Below, piece by piece: positions 5,938-9,715 of a DNA stretch of 9,715 nt. The DNA is from Bacillota bacterium (lineage in GTDB: Bacteria > Bacillota > Clostridia > Oscillospirales > Ruminococcaceae). The stretch spans positions 1 to 9,715 of the forward strand of contig JAEXAZ010000331.1 in the NCBI GenBank assembly GCA_023394255.1, written 5' to 3'. The notes beneath the pieces are model-generated. The model had not been told where the DNA came from. It saw nothing but the letters and a program-made list of their open reading frames with translations, and did not search any database. The stretch's first letter is position 1. Every line of letters begins with the position of its first letter. The translations under genes were made by a program, and so were the position numbers.

Positions 5938-7347
5938 ATGGAATCTATCCGAAGACGGTTTTTAGCCGTATGCCTTTCACTGGTCATGCTTTTTTGTGCG
6001 GCGGTCCCCGCGCAGGCGGCGTATCCTTACAGTGTAAAGGTGCAGAACAACAGCGTTTTATTTATCAGGAACGGACAAACGGCGGGCAGATATCCCGTAA
6101 ACAGCACTTCGCTGACTCTGATGTCTAAATCCGGTGAATTGTTGGTCTGTTTTTATAACAGCCAAAATGTTTATAAGTATATCACACTGGGAAAACAAAC
6201 TTCGCTGACCATCAGCGGCACCATGAACTCCCTGTCACTGAGCAGTTCCCTGTCCAAAAATGTGAAAGTTACGGTCGGCGCCGCTTCCAACATCGGCAGC
6301 ATGCAGATCTCATCCGCGAGCAACAGTGTGGTCATTCAGGGTGACGTCGGAACAATGACTGTATCCGCAGCCGCAAGGGTGTCTGTTCTGAAGGGCGCCT
6401 CTGTCGATCACGCCAAGCTGCTCTCCAGCAGCGCCAAGCTGACTGCTTCAAGCGGCTCCAGTGTGGATTATGTGCAGGCCGTAAACCGGTCTTCCATATC
6501 CGGCAGCGGAATCGGTACGATTAAAATAGGCAGCAAAACCTCAATAGCGGGCAGTTCTTCCGGTTTGAGGCTGACATCCACCACCATCTATGCCGACTAC
6601 GGCGAACGGCTGAGAGACCTGACATACGATCTTGCAGACAATGTCAACGCGACGGTGGGCGGAAGGAGCATATCCGGAACGGTTTCATGGGTTTCACCGA
6701 CCAGCACCATCCTGAAGAAGTCCGGAAACTATCAGTATCTGTTCAAGTCCAACAACAGTTACGGAAGCAAACGCGGCACAATCCGCATTATTGTCGACAA
6801 TGAATACGACGACTACGATGACGATATCGATCTGGATATCGATTCCTTTACGGTCTCTTATTCCACCAAGCGGCTGAGCAGTTACACCAGCAAGCTGAAC
6901 AGCCATGTAAAGGCCTATGACGACGACGGCGACCGGATCAGTGGAAAAGCTGTGTGGGTATTGGACAACACGCGCGTTGATGAAACCGATTATTATCCAT
7001 TTATCTTTATCCCAAACAGCAGCCGTTACGGCAGAGTCCGCGACGAAATCAGAATCTACGTGGAAGATGACTACGATGATGATGACGACGATGACGATGA
7101 TGACGACGTCCGCCTTGAGACAGACTCCTTCCATGCGGATGACGGAGACCGTCTCTATCATTACCAGAACGATCTCGAGGACAACGTCAAGGCCTATAAC
7201 AGCAGGGGAAAACGCATCTACGGCGATGTGGAGTGGGAAGACGACGACGACCGCATCTCGGGGGATGGATATTACCGCTTCACCTTCTATCCGGATGACA
7301 GCGACTACGACGACACCGACGGGAAAATTAAAATTTACGCAGATTAA
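5938..7347 (+). CDS. Secreted acidic protein: beta-helix-like region plus three repeats with poly-Asp linkers
   Basis: This 469-residue protein begins with a signal peptide (MESIRRRF, hydrophobic core, AVPAQA, cleavage near residue 27). Cys20 lacks a proper lipobox, so it is not an obvious lipoprotein. Residues about 30-215 are Ser/Gly/Val-rich with short alternating strands (SLTISGTMNSLSLS, SVVIQGDVGTMTVS), like the beta-helical fold of bactofilin-type polymer formers; that is inference. Three copies of a roughly 75-residue beta-rich domain follow (about 216-290, 302-376, 396-469), lined up by RLRDLTYDLADNVNA, RLSSYTSKLNSHVKA and RLYHYQNDLEDNVKA and each closing with IRIIV/IRIYV/IKIYA. Asp-rich linkers join them (287-302 and 377-390, the latter with 11 Asp in a row), and the third copy itself is acidic. 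Calcium binding is a reasonable guess. No sortase motif or surface anchor is visible. I do not recognise a named family. Confidence 0.85.
   Translation: MESIRRRFLAVCLSLVMLFCAAVPAQAAYPYSVKVQNNSVLFIRNGQTAGRYPVNSTSLTLMSKSGELLVCFYNSQNVYKYITLGKQTSLTISGTMNSLSLSSSLSKNVKVTVGAASNIGSMQISSASNSVVIQGDVGTMTVSAAARVSVLKGASVDHAKLLSSSAKLTASSGSSVDYVQAVNRSSISGSGIGTIKIGSKTSIAGSSSGLRLTSTTIYADYGERLRDLTYDLADNVNATVGGRSISGTVSWVSPTSTILKKSGNYQYLFKSNNSYGSKRGTIRIIVDNEYDDYDDDIDLDIDSFTVSYSTKRLSSYTSKLNSHVKAYDDDGDRISGKAVWVLDNTRVDETDYYPFIFIPNSSRYGRVRDEIRIYVEDDYDDDDDDDDDDDVRLETDSFHADDGDRLYHYQNDLEDNVKAYNSRGKRIYGDVEWEDDDDRISGDGYYRFTFYPDDSDYDDTDGKIKIYAD
7075..7107 (+). repeat. GAY-codon microsatellite coding for 11 consecutive Asp
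   Basis: Eleven GAT/GAC codons in a row encode residues 380-390 of the secreted acidic protein. GAT and GAC are mixed, so the tract is held at the protein level rather than being a fresh slippage repeat, though its length may still vary between strains. Confidence 0.9.
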
Positions 7348-7384
7348 AAACAAGCGGGGGAGGCATTGCCTCCCCCGCTTGTTT
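7348..7384. terminator. Perfect 17-bp bidirectional terminator
   Basis: AAACAAGCGGGGGAGGC (7348-7364) pairs perfectly with GCCTCCCCCGCTTGTTT (7368-7384) around ATT. On the minus strand the stem is followed by TTTTTAATC, so it is strongest as the terminator of rlmH, 27 bases after its stop codon. On the plus strand it begins one base after the secreted-protein stop and has a shorter T-run (GTTTCAG). Confidence 0.93.
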
Positions 7385-7411
7385 CAGCCTGCCAAAGGCC
7401 CATTGTTTTTT

Positions 7412-7894
7412 CTATTTATGATACTTCGCATTCGCGTGAATTGAAAATGCGCGGTAAAGCTGTTCCAGCAGCAGAACCCGCGCGAGCTGATGCGGAAATG
7501 TCATCAAAGACATCGACAGCAACAACGACGCGCGTTTTTTCACCTGATCGGAAAGGCCATAAGACCCCCCAATCACGAAAGTAAAGTCTCCCGAACCTTC
7601 CACGGCAGATTTTGAAATCCACGCCGCGAACTGCTCCGAAGAAAACTGCCTGCCCTCAATGCACATGGCAACAAGCCTGGAGTTTCTGGGGACCTTATCC
7701 AAAATCCGCGCGCCCTCTTTTTCGATGCATTCCGCAACCTGAGCGGGAGACGGATGTTCCGGAAGACGAAATTCATCCACTTCAACGACTGAAACATCGC
7801 TCCAAAAGCCGAGACGTTTTCTGTATTCCGCGCATCCGTCCCGCATCCATGCCTCTTTTACTTTGCCTACCGCAAGTACGCGGGTGGTAATCAT
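7412..7894 (-). CDS. rlmH: 23S rRNA pseudouridine-1915 N3-methyltransferase RlmH
   Basis: This 160-residue SPOUT-family enzyme methylates pseudouridine 1915 in helix 69 of 23S rRNA, using S-adenosylmethionine, on assembled 70S ribosomes. It shows the full family pattern: N-terminal VLAVGKVKE, the cofactor-binding knot residues FVIGGSYGLS (106-115), TFPHQLARVLLLEQLYRA (132-149) and the invariant ending Y-H-K at 158-160. The usual family length is close to 159. Its ATG overlaps the stop of yycJ in ATGA (7891-7894), so the two are translationally coupled, and it is the last gene before the 17-bp terminator. The 3' end of this gene (orfX) is the chromosomal attachment site for SCC elements in staphylococci; the end here (AAGTATCATAAATAG) resembles that core. 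Confidence 0.97.
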   Translation of the reverse strand: MITTRVLAVGKVKEAWMRDGCAEYRKRLGFWSDVSVVEVDEFRLPEHPSPAQVAECIEKEGARILDKVPRNSRLVAMCIEGRQFSSEQFAAWISKSAVEGSGDFTFVIGGSYGLSDQVKKRASLLLSMSLMTFPHQLARVLLLEQLYRAFSIHANAKYHK

Positions 7895-8685
7895 AGCACC
7901 ACCATCTCCGACGGTTTGGAACGGGGCGCAACCTGAAGCGTATAGTCCACGCCCTCGCGCATGCCATGCAATTCGAAATTGGAATACGCGGTCTGATAAG
8001 CCAGTTCGGGCAGGTTGTTATTCTGCGACAGATGCCCCAGAATAAACCTGGTGCTTCCGGCGCGCACAAGACGGACCAGTTCCTCGGAACAGTCCTCATT
8101 GGAAAGGTGCCCCAGATTGGAAGCAATCCGCTGCTTGAGGTAATAAGGATAATCGGACGCGCTGAGCATCCGCTGGTCATAATTGGATTCCAGCATCACA
8201 AGATCACATCCGGTCAGCATTTCGCGAACATTTTCGCGTATGTATCCCATGTCGGTAGCTACAATCAGCTTTCGCCCGTCCGGAGTGGATACCCGGTACC
8301 CGAAGCTGTGCACGCTGTCATGCGGCGTGTCAAACGAATCGATTTCCAGCGAACCCACGGTAAATCTTGTCCCCGCTTCCAGGGGGCGGATATCCGCTTC
8401 CGATTCCAGCATATGATCCCATTCCAGTTTCTGCAAAACCTCCGCGGATGCGAAAACCGGTATTTTCAATTTTTTCAGCAGCACGCGCAGCCCGCTGATA
8501 TGGTCGGTGTGCTCATGCGTCACCAGAACCGCGTGTATCGATTTGGGGTCAATCCCGCGCGTCTCCATTGCTTCCAGAAGCTGTTTGCAGGAGCGTCCCG
8601 CATCAATCAGGACCGCGGTATCCGATGAGCTGATATAGGTGCTGTTGCCGCTTGAGCCACTGAACAGCGAACAAAATCTTGCCAT
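7891..8685 (-). CDS. yycJ: YycJ/WalJ-type MBL-fold metallohydrolase
   Basis: A 264-residue cytoplasmic metallo-beta-lactamase-fold protein. The family opening FCSLFSGSSGNSTYI is followed by the metal motif H57-x-H59-x-D61-H62 (THEHTDHISG), then TPHD, ATDMGYI, LESNYD, GHLSNED and a late GHLSQNN, which complete a dinuclear zinc site. Members of the YycJ/WalJ group are nuclease-like enzymes linked in Bacillus to the WalRK operon and to DNA repair and cell-wall homeostasis; the exact substrate here is not visible. The start at 8685 is chosen over an ATG 66 bases upstream because GGGAGG sits 4 bases before it and the protein then begins at the conserved N-terminus. No WalRK genes are in the window; here it sits between murA and rlmH. 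Confidence 0.93.
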   Translation of the reverse strand: MARFCSLFSGSSGNSTYISSSDTAVLIDAGRSCKQLLEAMETRGIDPKSIHAVLVTHEHTDHISGLRVLLKKLKIPVFASAEVLQKLEWDHMLESEADIRPLEAGTRFTVGSLEIDSFDTPHDSVHSFGYRVSTPDGRKLIVATDMGYIRENVREMLTGCDLVMLESNYDQRMLSASDYPYYLKQRIASNLGHLSNEDCSEELVRLVRAGSTRFILGHLSQNNNLPELAYQTAYSNFELHGMREGVDYTLQVAPRSKPSEMVVL

Positions 8686-8689
8686 GTGT

Positions 8690-8695
8690 CCTCCC
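8690..8695 (-). promoter_or_regulatory. Ribosome binding site that fixes the yycJ start
   Basis: On the minus strand GGGAGG precedes ATG 8685 with spacer ACAC. The upstream ATG at 8751 would add 22 unconserved residues and has no comparable site. Confidence 0.8.
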
Positions 8696-8762
8696 GGTAA
8701 AATCAGTACGGCGAACGGGCATCCTTCATAAGGGGATTTATCCGCCGCCAATTTGAATGAAA

Positions 8763-9715
8763 TTACAGTGCGGCCTGCAAAGGTTTTTCCGCTACAATCA
8801 CCTTTCTGACATTTGCGCCGAGCACCGTCAGCTTATCTGCAATATCTTCGTAGCCACGTTCGATATGTTCAATATCCTCTATTTCCGTCGTGCCTTTTGC
8901 GGCCATTGCGGCAATCAGCAATGCCGCTCCCGCGCGCAAATCCACCGCGCGGACAGGTGCCCCGGTCAGCTGGGGGACCCCTTCCACAACCGCGACTTTG
9001 CCGTCCACCTGGATGAGCGCGCCCATCCGGCGCAGCTCATCGACATAACGGAAACGGTTATCCCATACGCCCTCCGTTACGATGCTCGTCCCGGATGCCA
9101 TGGAGAGCAGCGCAGTCATCTGCGGCTGCATATCCGTCGGGAACCCGGGATGCGGCATTGTTTTGAGGTTGACCCTGCTCAGTTCGCCGTCCCTGGCGAC
9201 ACGGACAGCATCATCGTATTCCGTTATCACAGCGCCCGCTTTTTCCAGCTTTTCAATAATGGATTCCAGATGCTTGGGAATCACATTTTTTACCAGCACA
9301 TCCCCGCCGGTCGCAGCCGCCGCGACCATATAGGTTCCCGCTTCGATCTGGTCCGGAATAATGGAATAGGTTGTCCCATGCAGAATGTCCACGCCATGAA
9401 TCTTAATGACGTCGGTGCCGGCTCCCCGGATATCCGCGCCCATGGAGTTCAAAAAGTTGGCAAGGTCGACGATATGCGGCTCTTTCGCGCAGTTTTCAAG
9501 AATTGTGATGCCCTTGGCTTTGACCGCCGCAAGCATGACATTAATCGTCGCCCCCACAGAAACCACGTCAAAATAGATATGCGCGCCTAAAAGCATGTCC
9601 GCCTGCGCATTGATCATGCCGCTGTCAATGGAGACATGAGCGCCCAGCGCTTCAAAGCCTTTCATATGCTGATCAATCGGGCGCACGCCGAAATTGCAGC
9701 CGCCCGGCATGGAAA
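8763..9715 (-). CDS. murA: UDP-N-acetylglucosamine 1-carboxyvinyltransferase MurA (N-terminal quarter outside window)
   Basis: MurA transfers enolpyruvate from phosphoenolpyruvate to UDP-GlcNAc, the first committed step of peptidoglycan synthesis, in the cytoplasm. About 316 of the usual 420 or so residues are present; the frame stays open to the window edge. The visible part begins just before the catalytic loop (MPGGCNFGVRPID), whose Cys is the active-site residue that fosfomycin alkylates, so the enzyme appears fosfomycin-sensitive in type. Other hallmarks are KGFEALGAHV, SVGATINVMLAAV, PDQIEAGTYMVAAAATGG, PHPGFPTDMQPQ and DNRFRYVDELRRMGA. The ATG at 9710 is internal, not the start. It leads yycJ by 77 bases on the same strand, so murA, yycJ and rlmH are probably one transcript. 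Clostridia often carry two MurA paralogues; which one this is cannot be told. Confidence 0.96.
   Translation of the reverse strand, partial: SMPGGCNFGVRPIDQHMKGFEALGAHVSIDSGMINAQADMLLGAHIYFDVVSVGATINVMLAAVKAKGITILENCAKEPHIVDLANFLNSMGADIRGAGTDVIKIHGVDILHGTTYSIIPDQIEAGTYMVAAAATGGDVLVKNVIPKHLESIIEKLEKAGAVITEYDDAVRVARDGELSRVNLKTMPHPGFPTDMQPQMTALLSMASGTSIVTEGVWDNRFRYVDELRRMGALIQVDGKVAVVEGVPQLTGAPVRAVDLRAGAALLIAAMAAKGTTEIEDIEHIERGYEDIADKLTVLGANVRKVIVAEKPLQAAL

Noticed and set aside
6694..7353. 219-codon minus-strand open frame rich in Val and Ile
   Set aside because: It is the complement of the GAY (Asp) codon runs of the secreted protein, which read as ATC/GTC on the other strand. It also runs into the terminator.
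7366..7890. Forward-strand open frames over rlmH
   Set aside because: They are antisense to an unmistakable rlmH and start inside the terminator hairpin or mid-gene without ribosome binding sites.
8686..8751. N-terminal extension of the metallohydrolase to an upstream ATG
   Set aside because: The extra 22 residues precede the conserved family start, and GGGAGG directly precedes ATG 8685.

Overview
The window reads as chromosomal DNA of an anaerobic Firmicute of class Clostridia, most likely in the Oscillospiraceae/Ruminococcaceae area. The grounds are a murA-yycJ-rlmH housekeeping block, a TndX-type large serine recombinase, AGGAGG-type ribosome binding sites and a collagen-like surface protein of the kind common in these bacteria. 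The lineage is an inference from gene content and style, not from a marker search.

Left part (1-2900, + strand): the 3' end of a gene for a protein with Gly-Pro-Thr/Gly-Asp-Thr collagen-like triplets and a C-terminal trimerisation-type domain, then two tandem paralogous genes, each a family 2 glycosyltransferase fused to a TPR-like helical region. A strong terminator closes this block. The Thr-rich collagen stalk next to two cytoplasmic glycosyltransferases suggests a dedicated surface (or exosporium) glycoprotein locus.

Middle (2900-4930, + strand): a 49-residue ORF of unknown function with an excellent ribosome binding site, followed 43 bases later by an apparently intact 540-residue large serine recombinase with catalytic, recombinase and zinc-ribbon domains. 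No other mobile-element genes lie nearby. A bidirectional terminator separates it from the next, convergent gene.

Right-middle (4930-7410): an HD-domain phosphohydrolase (- strand) and a secreted, extremely Asp-rich protein (+ strand) diverge from a 266-base intergenic region. That region holds three consecutive inverted repeats; the last carries an extended -10-like element in each arm, pointing face to face. The acidic protein has a signal peptide, a Ser/Gly/Val-rich beta-helix-like region and three repeats of a small beta-rich domain joined by acidic linkers.

Right (7348-9715, - strand): a perfect 17-bp hairpin acts as a shared terminator, then come rlmH, yycJ/walJ and the 3' three quarters of murA, read from right to left. 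rlmH and yycJ overlap by four bases. The 3' end of rlmH is the classic attachment site for SCC-type elements moved by serine recombinases in staphylococci. A 9-base copy of the rlmH-end sequence recurs at 5718-5726, which is a lead only.
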